A stretch of 64,000 bases of DNA from Cristatella mucedo (lineage: Eukaryota; Bryozoa; Phylactolaemata; Cristatellidae). This document shows positions 1 to 14,651 of this stretch, in pieces. Location of the stretch: assembly GCA_009760855.2 (NCBI GenBank), contig WPIO01000095.1:1-64000 (forward strand). The letters run 5' to 3'. The position numbers and the translations under genes are program-made. Positions within the stretch are counted from its first letter, which is position 1. Each line of letters opens with the position of its first letter. The notes beneath the pieces were generated by a model. That model did not search any database, had not been told where the DNA came from, and was given only the letters and a program-made list of their open reading frames with translations.

Positions 1-2679
1 CGTATCAGCCAGCATGGAACGCTGCCTTCCGGCCAGCCTGGCTGGTCAGGCGTTTCCTGAGAGCTTCGCCCATCCGATCTGAAGTGTTTCATCAGCTGGT
101 GCCTGCATGTGGCGACATCGTTGAACCATCGCCAGCTATGCCAAGAGATAAACACTCAATTGGCTTAACTGCTGACTGAGTTTACGTCGGCTTGTGCTCC
201 TTCCGGTGGTATTAAATAGAAGAATGCAGCCTCGCCCTCGCGCTGCCTTTATAACCTGACTCTGGTTCAATTCCTCGACGAATTACAATTGCAGGTCTCA
301 CTGGTAAAGCAGCCGTTACAAAGTCGATGCTTTTGATTAAATATTGGTATCGCTTGTTCAACGATGCCATTGAGTTTTTACCATTGGTTGATGGTTATCA
401 GGTCGTTATTTTTAGACCGCATCAGGAGAACCGAAGAGAACTGAACCCACTCATAACCGATTTAGCCAGACTCTGAATGGTGCTCACTCTTAATTCAGGC
501 GCTTTATCATGCATCGTCCACAGCTGATTCAAACTAAACTGAGTTACCAAACAGCCTTGCCTGATCACAGCAAGGTCATTTGCCATCATAAGTTTCAATG
601 ACCTTGAAGCTGGGAGGGTATTCAACTTAGGGTGAAGATCCTGAGTGAATACTCCAGGTAGGCTTGCAAGATGTTAATGAGTGAACTGGACAGGATACAA
701 GTATGGTTTTATTGAACCAATTTTATTAGCCTTCTGCCTCTCAGGGACTAAAGCATTTGATTCACAGAAAAACCGTCCTTGATCCAATTACTCAATGATA
801 TCATATTGTAAAGTAGTTCTGCATGATTGATAATCCGTCCAGTATATAATAATAATACTGTGATTGTGTGTTATAACATTAATATCGAAGATTTTATTAC
901 TATACAAAATATGCCTCAGATAGATGAGTAGGTTGCGCCTGTCGGCCCCCATCTAGCCCCTCCTCTCACCATCTTTGCTTTCTCTCCGCCCCTCCTCTGG
1001 CTTCCTCTCTCTGCCCCTCCTCACCTTCTCGCCTCTCTCAGCCCTCTCTCCCCAGCCTCTCTCTCCCCCGTCCTCTCTCTCATCTGTCTCCTGTGACTCT
1101 GTCTCTCACAGCCTGGCCTGGTCATATTCCTTCAGCAGCTTCCTCAAACAGAAACATGCAGGTAGAATGCAGTGTCTTGTTAGGCTTTTGATTTTTACTA
1201 AAAAGAACAGAGAACCATCATTTGCCTTTTGTATTATTGCAGAACCTTTTTTATCCTCAAATGATGATTTTGTTGTAATCATCTCAGAGAAGGTCTCAGC
1301 CCGACATCTGTATTTGGGCTTCCTGCTGTGGTGGGGTGAGCAGTTTGATCAGATGTCATTAGCTCAGTGGAAGATGCCCTCTATCTTGGCTGTTAATAAT
1401 TTATTTGATGAATGGTCATGTCTGGAGCCCTGGCATATGAAGCGCCTGAATAGATAAACTCGCCAAAGTCATGCCATTAATTATATGTGATTAGAGTTTA
1501 TTTGATGATTGAAGTGATAGGCAGGTAGATGATAATTGTTTGAGCGCCAGAGTGAATAGCTGCATGAGATGCTGGCACAGACCCAGTGGTCCACGTGTGA
1601 ATCACACAGTATTGCATGAAGATGGTGGTAGGTGTATCGCAGCTGAGAGCTACCATTGAGAGGCTTGACCATGGTGTGTTCTTTGTGGGAGCCACAGCTG
1701 TATCACTTGAATATAATAAGCTGTTAGTGGGGAGTTATCGGAGTATCCAATCACTTGATATTTCAAGAACTTTGTATTCAATCAACTGGTAGTGCAGATA
1801 GTAGTGAACAGGGCCAGCCAAGAGATTGAATGACGATACAAAGATATAGCGGATGATGACGATCTGAAAAAGACGCCATCGACTGTCTTATTCCTTCAGT
1901 CGCTTTTTAATAATCAGTAATTTTCCTGTCTCTGTAACCATTTAGGTTTCAGCTTGGCCATTGATTTGGCGACCGGTAACTTATTAGTATTTTTCATAAG
2001 TTTTAATTTCACAGTTTGAATTTGGTGCTGCTTAGTTCTCAGTGACCTGATGCCTACTTCAGCCGATAACACTGTTTGCCATTGATGTGCATGAGCAGAT
2101 TTTGAATTTTACATTACCATTGCTTGCTCACATGACCCCCTGGTCATCACCCTCCTCCTGAGCCTAAGTGGCTTGTAAGCCACCTAATCATTAATGGGTA
2201 GAAAGCAGGGTCTCAGACAGCACCCTCCTCCACCACTGTGTGGATCAGGTTGGCTCACTAGTCCTGGGTGTAAGTAAGTAGTCTTTGCTAAAGATACGAT
2301 TATATCTTAACCTTTATATCGATTTAATTTACAGGTGAAAGTTACTTTGACTTCATCCGTCATTGACTTCATTTGCAGGCTAAGAAGCGAATTTTTGTAA
2401 GATGCCGACACATTTAACTCAAAGTATTTGGAACGGCATAAATCTGAATTTTATCATTTCATGAACTGCTCTTAGTTGAACATAAAGAGCAGAACGTGGC
2501 AGATATATTAGTAAAGAACTTTCCCGAAAGCCAATAACTATTGAAGTAGGTTTTGAGCACTGCCACCACCTGCTTGGTGAATCATCTGAGGCTGCTGTGA
2601 AACAGTATTTATGGTAACAAACACAGTAAGAGGTCAGGTCTTATGATATACATACATTATATATAATTGACACACACAC

Positions 2680-2680
<1 letters not shown>
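1..2680. other. Intergenic DNA, no gene recognised
   Basis: No reading frame here resembles a known protein and no RNA gene was seen. A pyrimidine-rich stretch of CCTCT/CTCTC runs from about 950 to 1090 and produces a low-complexity Ser/Leu/Pro-rich open frame that I do not regard as a gene. The rest is ordinary mixed-composition sequence. Confidence 0.6.

Positions 2681-2682
<2 letters not shown>

Positions 2683-2772
<90 letters not shown>
2683..2772. repeat. (TA)n microsatellite
   Basis: Alternating TA over about 90 bases with one GAAAGA interruption, directly after a short ACACAC run. The sequence is self-complementary and could extrude as a cruciform. Confidence 0.97.
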
Positions 2773-2774
<2 letters not shown>

Positions 2775-5419
2775 CCATGTCTAAGATTAGTTCATTTGGC
2801 AGCTGCCACAGAGATTGCCTGCGAACAGCACCAGCCTTAGGGCCGCCCACAGTTTGAGGCCCGACACAACTCATCCACTACTTGGCTGCTGAGCATACTG
2901 ATCATCTATTAATGAATGGGCTTTGAATGGTTACCTAACCATATATTGATATGGCGAAACAGCTTCCAGCATCGAGACCAGAAACCCCAAATAGTGACTT
3001 GGCCAAACATATCCTGACCTGATTTCAGCACACCAGCGGAAAAGCTTTTGTTATTCATTCACCAAAAAAAAGCAGCAAGTTATATACATATATTAAGTTA
3101 TATATATATATATATATACACACACATATGAGTATATATATATATAGAGAGTAAGTATAGAGAGATTATTCATTTGTAAAGCGCCTAAAATAACCCTTGA
3201 GTTATGGTGATTTACATATAGACAAGCTAGAGTCATTTGACCTAGTCAGCAGTTAATTCAATCATTAGGCCAAACCAAATGCTAGACAGGCAACCAGTCT
3301 TTGAATGCTGCCAGATTGGAGATTGCATATGATGATTTGTTTGCTCAGCAGGTTGCTTGAGTGAGCATAGTATTGAATAAGAGGTACGCTGGTATCAAAC
3401 ATTAAACATGACACTAGTGGGGTTCAAACATCAGAGCATTGGCTGCTGGTCAGTTACATGGTGGACAGTTACTTTTTCCTCCGTCCTGCTTCACTGCCTG
3501 CCCTATCCATTTAGTGACCACCTTTATAAAAACATTACCGCTTTGCTATTAATTTATATAACCCATAGAACAATAAATTGAGACCCTAATAAATCACAGC
3601 AATCAAGGCGCTGGTGTGATCTTCGAGACTGAAAATATCGGCTTGCATTTAGATCGAAGCACCACAGAGAAAACAAGTTACAACACTACTGAACCACATC
3701 ACAGTCCAGCAACATCAGTTATATGACTGGCAATAAACAGAAACACAGAAAGTGGCACTCAAGATTACCTGATGACAGCATGAGCCAGCAGTTGAGCTTT
3801 TCACCACCTCGTGTAGCTTTTCATCTCATCAGGCCAGACCAACTGCATCTGAGTAACGAATGATGTGGACGTTCAGACTATTCATCTCCGCGGTGGGGCA
3901 CAAGCACCATCACCGAAGCTACTCACAGTTTCACATTCATTACTTCACCCGGGCCCTCACATGTAAAAAAAGATCTATATTGTAGCTCTTAATCATTTGA
4001 CAACATGAGTTAATATTTAATATGATCTAGCTGTAATATTTATTTGTTTGGTGATCATGACTCAATATTTGACGTAAAAGCCAGAGCAAAATCAGTTATG
4101 GTTAGAGTATTGACAAATGTTATTTATTCTTCCTCTGACAGAGTAGATGTTTGTAATCTGTTACTTGTTTCCATAGTTAATCAACACTGTCTCTTCTTAA
4201 AATTATCATGATTGATCATATTGTAGAGTGAGTGTTTGAGGAGTGAGACCCACGCACCGCAAGCCAGCTAAGATCAATGTCTCAGCCTGAAATGAAATGC
4301 GGCCATCGCCATTTCATTAATAATAGCAATGGTTTACCTGTGAGAATGAGAGCTGGGATGATAAATAGTTGCTGCTTTCCACAATGCCCTGTAATATATA
4401 TAAAAAGGTGTGTAGGAATATGTTATAGATATGGTGTGTGGAATATATATAATATAACAATATATACACAAAGGCACATACATATAGTATATATATATAT
4501 ACTTTTCCTCTTCATGCCGAGCTGGCTTGTCCAGTTGTTAGGTAATGCCTGACTGGAAGTATCTGTTGAAGTCGGTGGAGATGAGTAGTTAACTGAATGA
4601 GATCGCTCTCTTAGGTACCATATGAATGATATCATACACCAATCTGGTATCTGTCACTTGCGCAAACAATGGTTATATTGATTGAGGAGAGTATTTAGCT
4701 CAGGATGCTGAAGTGGCATTGAAATGAATGCACCTCAAAGCACTGGTTATTTGTGTTCGCTTCAGACAAACATCAATTTTCAGGTAGTATCAATCCCAAG
4801 AACAAAGTAGAGTTTCGGTGAGGTTAGTCCTGACCTGAACATCTCTGAAGTATTGATTGATCCTTCATCATTCCGATATTCAGATGCAGTTTTCCGCAGC
4901 CTGAATGTGGTTCCTCAGAGAGCTGCAGAGTTGTAGCTCAGTTTGATTCTATTGGTGGCGCCAACACTTATGAAATGGTCACTCTTGATGTGATCATTGA
5001 AAGATTGATATGCACGCTTATGAATTACGTATGCATCCATGTGCTTTCCTGAACAGAGCACCGACGTTGGGCAGTTCTTGTCGATGAGTGCTTGCGTGCC
5101 GCCTCTGCAGCCCTGGTGGTGGTAAAATGCCGCTCGAATTGAGTTACACGCTGGCGATTCACCTGCAATGATAATGTATCACCAAAATAAATTTAGCCAT
5201 TTGGCATCAGCAGCTCAGGTTTAGGCAGACAGTGAGCACTGAGTCGTTACAGCCCGGTGATAGAAGAGTTGTAAGCCCTTTGAAGTTGAAAACTTATGAA
5301 AGCAATGACATTGTAGCATTGAGACCGCCACGTTCAAACAGTTAGTAAGCTTATTGATGTTTGAATAAACAACTTGAATGATTTGGTTGTTGTTATTTAG
5401 AGCAGCAGAAGAGTTTCGG
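2773..5419. other. Intergenic DNA with minor AT repeats
   Basis: No gene recognised. An imperfect (TA)n tract lies at about 3081-3148. Just after it (3165-3215) is a GTAAAGCGCCTAAAAT segment resembling the 3' tail shared by the LINE and SINE families of this window, so a very old copy may lie here. Another short TA tract is at about 4490-4501. Confidence 0.5.
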
Positions 5420-5520
5420 CTTATTAATATCGCTTGTTAGTAATAAAGAATCGCCCAACTGCAGATTCGAACCCGCATGACCTTGATCGTGAAGAGATGC
5501 CCGTCGGTTGAATAGTTGAT
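5420..5520 (-). mobile_element. tRNA-derived SINE remnant (family A)
   Basis: On the minus strand, 5474-5464 reads GGGTTCGAATC, a canonical polymerase III B box. It is preceded by a CTTCACGATCAAGGTC-type segment and followed by GGGCGATTCTTTATT. This order matches the better preserved copy at 43.48-43.64 kb (CACGACATCGGCCGCAAGGT, GGGTTCGAATCC, GGGCAATTCTGTAT). The A-box end is poorly preserved. It is a decayed SINE head, not a functional tRNA gene. Confidence 0.6.
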
Positions 5521-7660
5521 GGCAAACAACGATAATATTGGTATATCACCGATCGGTCAGACTGATAGCTTGAAAATCTGAGGCGGCAGTAAAGTACGCC
5601 ACCTGTTAAACGCTGCCTCATTTGACGACTGTTGCATGGGTTGCTGCCACCACAGCAGTTCTCGCGCCTGTGACTGAGCGAGAGAGAGGTCAGATTGGTT
5701 CAGCCGCCAGATGATAGATAGCAACAGCAGCAGCGCAGCAGCGCAGTAGGTAGTGGCGACAGCAGCAACAGCAGCAGCGGTATTATTGCCAGCTACACTC
5801 TGTACCTCATAGCCTCATTGCTGAATATTAATGAGTTTTAGCTGGAGCATTTAGCCACCAACGAGCAGCATGCAAGCAGTCACCTGAGCCAAACCATCCC
5901 CACCCAGAAGGCAGGGTCAGCAGCCCCAGCACGACTGCCACAGCAGCAGCAGCAGCAGCTGCAGGTGGCCGGAGCCGACGCTGCTGCTGCTCAGGGGGTC
6001 GGTCAGCCCAGTCAGCTTCTGCAGAAAGATCTGGCATGTGACGCGGTCATGTCTCAGCGCTGGCCTGGATTGAACAGCTGAGCATGTTCACCTGCAGACC
6101 AGGTGGAAGCAGATATGCACACATGGAAGGCAGCAGAGTTTGCATTTGACGATCACAAAGTTTTTAATCTATATAGGAGTAATTTTCACATGACATTGGA
6201 CACATCGAATGAGATTGTGCCATATTGGTAACGATAACTTAAACTACCATGTGATGTGGTAAATTCACACATGGTCATAGTGGCTTTTAGATGTTGGCAA
6301 ACTAGCAAGTTTGCTATTGACTGAAACACTCAACAATGACAGACATTAAAGCCCAGCAAGAGCAAAGAGAAGTAAAGTTTAGCTGATATTCCATCTTCAA
6401 ATGCTGTAATTAAATACCTACATGCAAACTGTCAATAAAAGCATGCCATTTTAACACTGTTGATAAGATGTGTAGCCACCTATCCAAACGATACCCAAGA
6501 CAGGGCATGGTGGTGGATATGGATTTGGCACAGTGCAGGAGCCCATTTTGGCATGCCAGTACTGTCAGTCTGGAATCATGATGCTCGGGAAACAGTGACC
6601 CATCGAATCCAAGTCGAGCTTAGACTTCTGTCCAAAGCTGCCATGGCGGCTGCAGGTCCTTTGTGGATTGATTGCCTGGGCTAGGGAGGCTACCGCAATG
6701 TTACAGTTGCGGCCCGCATAGTTTAGCTGGTCTGTGGGTCCCGGTTAACGCCTGGCAGTGCTTTTGCACAGTTTGTCCAGCTGGCGCGGTATCCATGAAG
6801 CTGTTCACCTTACCAGCTATTGCTGGTCGTTTCGAACCCACTGCTCGGTGCTGACTGCATGGAGGCTCGGCCGAATAAGCCGCCGGAAGCAAACGAGGAT
6901 GTTTTCATCGACTGCGATGATCTCGATCTGAGTTAGCCGCGCAGCGAGCAGCACAAAGAGAATCGGTCAGAAACGTGAAGACACGGCGCAATAATCTGTC
7001 CAATGCTGTGAATCTGCCAATTAGCGCAGTCCTCAGATGTGGCCGTGATGCTCACTGTGGTCAGAAGCTGCCGCTGAGGCTGCCATGTACCTGTAGCCTC
7101 ATGATGGTTTGAGCTGGCCAGGACCTGGCAAACAAGAGGGTCGACCGAGGAATTAGTTTTTCTTCGTTTTGATCTGGAGCTTACCGTCATCTTGACTCCG
7201 TTGAATGGTAGCGGCCGAACCCGATACAGTGAGATGGCATGCCAGGCGTGAAACCGATAGACCCGTCCGAGTTGGGTATAAATGGTGCGATTCAGCAACC
7301 TCATGTACAGAGAGCAGAGAAAAGCCTTTACGATGAAGCTGAAATCGCCACGGCTTCGCAGCGGCGCAGCTCGAGCGATCTTAAACCATGGAGTCTGCGA
7401 TGAGCACGAGGTGCCGACGAAAAGTCGTGTTAACGGTCGGATCGTGTACGTGCCTGAGCCGACGACCTTCACTCTGCTTTCACTGCTTTGCGTCAATGTC
7501 CTTGACGGACATCTGGCAATCAGTCAGCAGCCTTCATCGTTGGGGTGGACACTAGCCGAGGTCAGTCGCCTAATGCTGGTTGGTGGGAAAAGCGTGGTGG
7601 AGGACTGTCTGCAGTTCCCGGCACGACTCCTCTCCAACTTGCACGTGCATGAAAGTACAC
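5521..7660. other. Intergenic DNA, GC-richer
   Basis: No gene recognised. A CAG/GCA-rich segment lies at 5712-5785 and another at 5938-5962. The open frames around 6.5-7.5 kb show no recognisable domain and the two strands are about equally open. Confidence 0.5.
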
Positions 7661-7662
7661 TA

Positions 7663-7664
<2 letters not shown>

Positions 7665-7720
<56 letters not shown>

Positions 7721-7732
7721 CACAACACACAC
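7665..7732. repeat. (AC)n microsatellite
   Basis: Uninterrupted AC from about 7665 to 7719, then TCACAACACACAC. The poly-Thr/His and poly-Cys/Val frames crossing it are artefacts of the repeat. Confidence 0.98.
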
Positions 7733-10700
7733 ATGGAGGCTTGGCAGGTACATGAGAGGCTATAGAGTATACTGCTCAATCGGCACCTGCTAGCCGGGCC
7801 AAGACGAGATGCCAATGGGAAACGACTGCTTTCCAAAATCCACCGTCATGATTGAAAGCAGCACTTCTCCTGCCAGCAGCCACGGGCGCCAGTCTCGGAT
7901 CGTCTCACAGCCACTGCGATGCCGTGGCCATCCAGCACACGGTCGCGAACGTATTGCATTGCGGTGCGACTGCGCAGTGCAAAGCAACGTCTCACACCTT
8001 CACCTCTTGACTTCCCGCAGATCAGCCGACGCTCGGCCGCATGGGAGTCGCTCGGCGAAGCAGCAGGCCGCGCCACAGGTAACGCCGGAAGAGCTCAGCG
8101 CGGCGAGCCCTGCCCTCGGGAAGCAGTGGTCTGGTCCGACAAATCGGCTGCAGACTCAGGTCGGAAGCCATGGAAGTGGTTTTCAAACTGATCGCGTGCC
8201 CTCAAATGCGTCTGTGGTTCCTACGCAACATGCCACGCGTCAGGACATGCACCGGATGTTTCATGAGCAGTGCCAGCCATCTGAGCTGCAGGCGTCTGCA
8301 TAGGACGGCTGCTATCCTGACTTAGCTGGAGCTGAGACCTGCAGCCTCTCACCGCGCCTGGCTTTCAGCTGTCGTCCAAGCGTGCTTCCAGGCTGCACTA
8401 TGGCAAAGCCACTTGCCACCACTGCCGCTGCTTCGAGTGCTGCTTGGCTGGGAGGCAGCCAGGAGAAATCTCAGCCCAGGGCCTCAGGCAGCCTCGGCTG
8501 GCTCTGTCGCGCAGGGCCTGAGCCGCAGCAGATATGCAGCCAGTAGCTGCTGGGCTGCCGCTTTACAGGTAGTGGCTTTCCAGGGAGGAGTAGGCTTTTG
8601 TCCTGGCCAGAACTGTTGATAAATGGGCCTACCGACTTGCGCATGTCTCAGATCCTGGCTGATCCTCAAACGACTGTGACTCGCTTCAGAGCAGCTGAAG
8701 CAGTGAGTCAGGCAGGGTAGGTGAATGGGGAGGAACTGGCAGCAGCAGCAGTGCAGCATCAGCGCAGGCTTCTGGGAGCTGTGGCCAGCACGATCTACGC
8801 TCAGGCCAGAATGGGGATTAGTGGCTTGGAAACCCACGCTCAAGCCTGTGGGCGAGCTGGCTTGAGAGTGCCGTAGTCAAGATAGCAGCAGCGATCTGTA
8901 GGTTGGCACAGCTATGGGCAAATAGATGGTATACTAAAGGAGACCTCACTGAAGAATATGTCCTGCAGTGTTAAGCATGACTCGCTGCTACCCATTAGCT
9001 ACCTGATTGGTATGCAGCCATGATAATTTTCACAGATACTCACCGACACTCACCTGAGACCTACACCCGACAGACACCCACAGACGTCCCACAGACAAGT
9101 ACACAAACTTAAGACTTATCAGATGCTACTGGCTCCATCAGCATCTGAGGGTAGACACGCTATTCTCAGCCAGTGACAAACCTGTGTGCAAATAGGCTAA
9201 CTCGGGCTTTCCAAAGAATGCGTTCTGCTTAGCTGCGCACTCTCGACAGAAACGTTGGACAGCAGCGCAAAGTGCGCACTGGTCCCAGATGGCTGTCGTT
9301 ACAGTGCGCCTGGCGTTTGTTTATGAGTTGATGCACTGAGTTGTCGGCATCTAGCATGCTGTTGCTGCACTCGTCACAAGGCAGCAGCATATGATGCGGA
9401 GCGTCAGTGGCCACCAGTGCTGCCACTATTTGGCTCCATATCGCGAGCAGCCGCGGTATACTACGCGTAATGCCGAAGCAGCTTTCGCGGCAGCTGGCAA
9501 AGATTGGGCTGGCTGCAATCGTAGTATACTTCGATCCTTTGCCCTCCAGTGCTAATTACTCCTGTCACCTCAGCTATCCATTTGCAGTGGTTTCGACTGG
9601 GTGCATGAAAGTTTGTCACGTTAGTAGTAGTGATGTTATCAGCTCCATGGCCCTGCTCGTTCGTAAGCTGTGCCTTAGTCAGCTGCTCCAGCCAGTACAG
9701 CTGGACTGCCGATGTGTGTAGGCCTCTTGAGGAAACCCAGGATCGATCGCTGCTACCTCCTTCCTCCTCCTTTCGCCAGCGGCCTCGCAGCGCGCGCAGC
9801 CTGCACCATTGCTCGTGGACGGCAGTCGGATGCTCGCTCAGTACGAGGCAAGCACAAGCAAGTTTGACATACACATCTGCAAACACATGTGGCTGCCCTC
9901 CGCCACACTGTCCCTGCCAGATCTCAGCGAGCCTGGCCGAGTTATGCTTTCCGGCTGACTGAATCTGCTAACTAAGCACAGCCTCACAACTCCCCTGTCG
10001 GTCGCCCTTCTTCCCCTACAGGGCCCAGAGCGGAGCCGCCCCTGCCGTCGCCACAGGTCATGCATCACGTGGAGCAGCAAAGAGGGCCGTGTGCTCTTCT
10101 GCTGCCACGCAACGCGGCTGCATGCACACGAGCCCTCTGAGGCTCGTTGCCAGGAGCTGTCGGCGAAAGAGACAAGGAGCGATCCAACTGGAGTAGACGA
10201 CTGGAGCAGGCTGACTCGATTGCATCCGGTTACAACTGTGTTGTCGATACCAGCTAGGTGGGGTGAAGTGGCTGGATGAGAGGGTGAGCTCTTTCTTCCA
10301 ATGTGAGCTGACAGCCAGCATGAGCGCAGCGAGCTACAATGTGGCAGCCCAATCGAGCTTGGCTGATAAGCTGGCACTGAACTAGCAGCGAGGACCGCCG
10401 ACGCCTGCTCGCCCGCGAGGAGCAATTCAGCTGAAATTGAGTCTGGCATGAGTTACCAGCTTGAGCTCTGATGCTGCAGTGTGCCAGGGCTGGTCTCTGG
10501 CTGCCCATGCCACGGGACGTCCTTACGTTCGTTCGGTTGGGAGCTGCGCCATTCCCCTAGGGCACTGTCAATTGTTTATAGAGCATAGACAGAGATGATA
10601 GCTGGCCTGACAGCTGCAAGCAGCCCTCGCTCCAGCCTCCAAACAGGGCTGAATTGTCTGTTGCTGACTCATGCATCGGAAAGCCGCTTAGGCTTTGAGA

Positions 10701-10995
10701 GCGCTATAGAAAAAGCCCTTCCAGCTTTCACTTAGTCTTTTAAGGCTGCTTTGAGCTGCATCACCTGAGATTAGATTACACTGCATCTGCAGGCCAGTGC
10801 TTGCTGTCATTTCAGCAGATCTCACTCAAACCCAAGCTCGGTTGATTTTGAGCCCAACCAGCGCCCCTGTCGCTACCAAGAAGCGCTGAGAGGGAGTGGA
10901 GCAGAGGGTGACAGCAGAGCCTAGCTGCACTCAAAAACCTGCAGCTCGTATGTGTGATGCTCCTACTACTGGCTGAAGCTGTGTCCCACTTCACT
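7733..10995. other. Intergenic DNA, GC-rich, no gene recognised
   Basis: About 3.2 kb with several 100-200 codon open frames on both strands (for example 7809-8303 plus and 9838-10449 minus). None shows a domain, motif or codon pattern that I recognise. Open frames of this size are expected by chance in GC-rich DNA with few stop codons. I see no splice-consistent exon chain. Confidence 0.5.
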
Positions 10996-10997
10996 CA

Positions 10998-11945
<948 letters not shown>

Positions 11946-12477
11946 CACTGGTCATGGCCAATCTGTCGACAGCTATGCTCATCGAGCAGTCGTCAGCCCG
12001 AGAGCTGCCATCCCGGCTCCAGCTCATCACTGATCGTGTGAAAAATTTATGATCGGATTCTGGCCTGCAAAAAAAAAAGCTGACAAGAAGTTGCTACATG
12101 CTTTGGCCAGGCATGCAGGATAGCATAGGATGTAGACACGAACCACTAACACTCACTATACACAGTCGATTTCGCATAGAAGAATGTCGGATATAGAATA
12201 CTCTGTCTGAGAGAATAGCAACTCTTTGTCCTGGATTTTTTTGCAAATCAAACGAATGCCTATTCCGGCCTGATCATATTCTTATAAGCAGTCGACGGTA
12301 CAGGGGTCGGTCAGAGATTGACGCTTTCAGGCTGTCCCAGGTTTCGTCCCAGCTTATAAGAATCGCTTCAAATCGAATGGATGCATTCTTAAATCGTTCC
12401 CGTTGCTTTTCGAACTGCCGGCAAGCTCGATCAAGAAAGAGGAAGTGCTACAGCAGAGGTGGCACCGGCTGTGGGCA
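11946..12477. other. Short intergenic stretch
   Basis: Mixed-composition sequence between two repeat arrays. A run of nine A residues lies near 12069. No gene, RNA gene or mobile element is recognisable. Confidence 0.5.
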
Positions 12478-12672
12478 GCAGCAGCAGTATTAATGACAGT
12501 GACAGCAGCAGCTGCAGTAGCAGCAGCAGAGGTGTCGGCAGTGGCAGCAGCAGCGACAGTGGTAACAGCAGCAGTATCAGTGACAGCAGCAGCAGCCGAA
12601 GCAGCAGCCGAAGCAGCCGAAGCATCAGATGCAGCGGCATGAGCAGAAGTATGAGCAGCAGTAGCAGCAAAA
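12478..12672. repeat. Imperfect (CAG)n / (AGCAGY)n array
   Basis: About 195 bases of degenerate CAG/CGG/CAGTG triplets. Different frames give poly-Ser, poly-Ala and poly-Leu runs on both strands, which points to a triplet microsatellite rather than a coding low-complexity domain. A related array is at 34.49-34.76 kb. Confidence 0.9.
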
Positions 12673-13630
12673 TGATTGGATGCTGGCACTATGTCATTGA
12701 ATTCAATCGGGCCAGCCTCGTGCAGCAATTTATCTTGCAATCGTGATCTTATTCACGGCCCATTCCGGCTTTCTCTCCGGGCCTTTCTCGCTGAGCTGCA
12801 CTGGCATCAGATGCGCAGCCTTCCTCATCTTTTTCAAGCGCTGCACGCTCCGCCGCTGCACGGACGCTGCTGAGCTTCACTTCTTGGAGCTGCTGCTTAT
12901 GCTGAGCCTTAGTATGAGCAGCAGCTAAGGAACTGGACACGAGGGATTGCCGACTGCCGAAATTCGGTCCATTGTCTTGAGTGAGCACATTTCTTTAAAC
13001 GATTGCCAAATAGGGTAGGGCATGACCAGAGTGTGTCCCAGTGGCTGTCGGTGATTTGCTCAACCACTCGTTGATAGCGGTTGCCTGTGACACTGCCCGC
13101 CGCAGCAGCGTGCCTTCCTGAGCTGCGGCTACTGGATCGCTTGGCCGAACCAAAAACTTGCTCAAAGAGCAATCCCGCATAGCGATAGCAGAGCACGTCA
13201 TGTTATTTTCTCTTGGCTGCTCGCTGACACAAGCCGATGCCACGCCGGCGTCAGCTTGGACACGGGACACCTCGGGCCAGAGGTTCGTTAAAAAAAGCAG
13301 GTGACAGCTGTCGATCACGAGTCTAGGTCATTTCCTTGCGTTGTTGCCTCGACGAGACATACTAGAACGATTAGGGCTGTCATTTGAGGCAAGCGCAAGG
13401 AGGAGCAGCGATGGCTTGCTCTGTTCCTACGCCTGCTTCTGAATGGCCGGGACGCAGGCAGTGAAATTGCACCTGCGTTTGCTGTTGCGAGCAAGAGCGA
13501 GGCACTTGGCTGAGGAGAACCGAGTATAGTGAGGAGCCGAGAACTATCTCAACGAGTGGGAGTGTCCAGAGCGTCAAACTGAGACCCTCAGCGCCAGACA
13601 CTCGACGATCAGCAAGTCGGCAGTGCCAGA
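12673..13630. other. Intergenic DNA
   Basis: No recognisable gene. Open frames of 60-107 codons on the minus strand (for example 12995-13318) lack identifiable domains. Confidence 0.5.
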
Positions 13631-13631
13631 C

Positions 13632-13635
13632 AGGC

Positions 13636-13683
<48 letters not shown>

Positions 13684-13720
13684 GGGACAGCCAGACAGAC
13701 ACTTAGACAGGCAGACTGAC
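13632..13720. repeat. (CAGA)n tetranucleotide microsatellite
   Basis: About 13 perfect CAGA units from 13632 to 13683, followed by degenerate CAGACA units to about 13725. Confidence 0.95.
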
Positions 13721-14084
13721 AGACAGCTGTGGGTGGCCCACTGTCGGAGGGGGCACCTTGGCATCGGAGTGCCCACTACCGTCGTGCTATCTATCTAACT
13801 GGCTTGGGTAGAGCTTTACTCTTTAGGCTTCTCTGACATCGAATTTGTCTTCTTCGTGTTAAAGAATGCATGTCTAAGGTTGCCGCCGTGTACTTGTTGG
13901 TGGAGACTATACTCTACACGCCCCTCCCGACCAAGAAAGCTAGCTCTCTCCCCAGATCGACCAGTGGGTATAAGTGACAGAAATGGTCACAATTTATGAG
14001 ATTCTTCCAAATCTCAATTAGTACACAGCAAATAGAACCGCTAAGGCAGCACGAATTAGTTTAGTGAACACTCATATATATTGT

Positions 14085-14252
14085 AGGATCGTGATAGACC
14101 AGGAGGTAAGGTGCTTGGTCTTCACTACCGAAATCGTGGTTCGAATTCTACAAGGGGCGACCATACATTGCCAGCTGCAAACGACAGTGATTGCCATTAA
14201 GACTCTTCTGCCCCTATAAAGTGACACTATTAAATCAGCCATTTTTTTTTAC
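14085..14252 (+). mobile_element. tRNA-derived SINE (family A), diverged copy
   Basis: The segment contains GTAAGGTGCTTGGTCTTCA, a B box GGTTCGAATTC near 14139, then GATTGCCATTAAGACTCTTCTG and AAATCAGCCATTTTTTTT. These blocks occur in the same order in the copy at 43.48 kb (GTTAAGGTGGTTGC, GGTTCGAATCC, GATAGCCGAAAAGGCTCTTCTG, GAATCAGCTAATATTTTTTT). The terminal T run may be a polymerase III-type terminator or a tail. It is a decayed copy with no sign of tRNA function. Confidence 0.7.
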
Positions 14253-14310
14253 ATGTGCAGCATGTATGCTCAGGGCAACTGAGGGTCCCCTACTATCCGT
14301 CCCACGAACG

Positions 14311-14422
14311 TCTCTCTCTCTCTGTCTCCCTCTCTCTGCCTCTCTCTCTCTCTCTCTGCCTCTCTGTCTCTCTCTTTCTCTGTCTCTCTGTCTCTGTCTC
14401 TGTCTCTCTGTCTCTCTCTGTC

Positions 14423-14517
<95 letters not shown>

Positions 14518-14548
14518 GTCTCTCTCTCTGTCTCTCTCTGTCTCTGTC

Positions 14549-14580
<32 letters not shown>
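14311..14580. repeat. (TC)n microsatellite with TGTC variants
   Basis: About 270 bases of TC repeat with regularly scattered TG substitutions in the outer parts and a pure TC core at about 14430-14512. The Ser/Leu and Arg/Glu frames over it are repeat artefacts. Confidence 0.97.
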
Positions 14581-14651
14581 AATGTTCTCTTTCAGCCTTG
14601 TGCCCCTTCTTACCTCTTCCCTCATAGTGAAGTTTGTATCTTTGTCTAAAA

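Noticed and set aside
7282-7755. 157-codon plus-strand frame ending in Thr/His repeats
   Set aside because: No recognisable domain, and the end is an AC microsatellite.
12354-12740. Poly-Ala/Ser frames suggesting a transcription factor low-complexity domain
   Set aside because: Competing frames on both strands are equally open over a degenerate CAG array and no DNA-binding domain is nearby.
13632-13683. CRISPR-like regular array
   Set aside because: It is a four-base microsatellite without spacers in a eukaryotic context.
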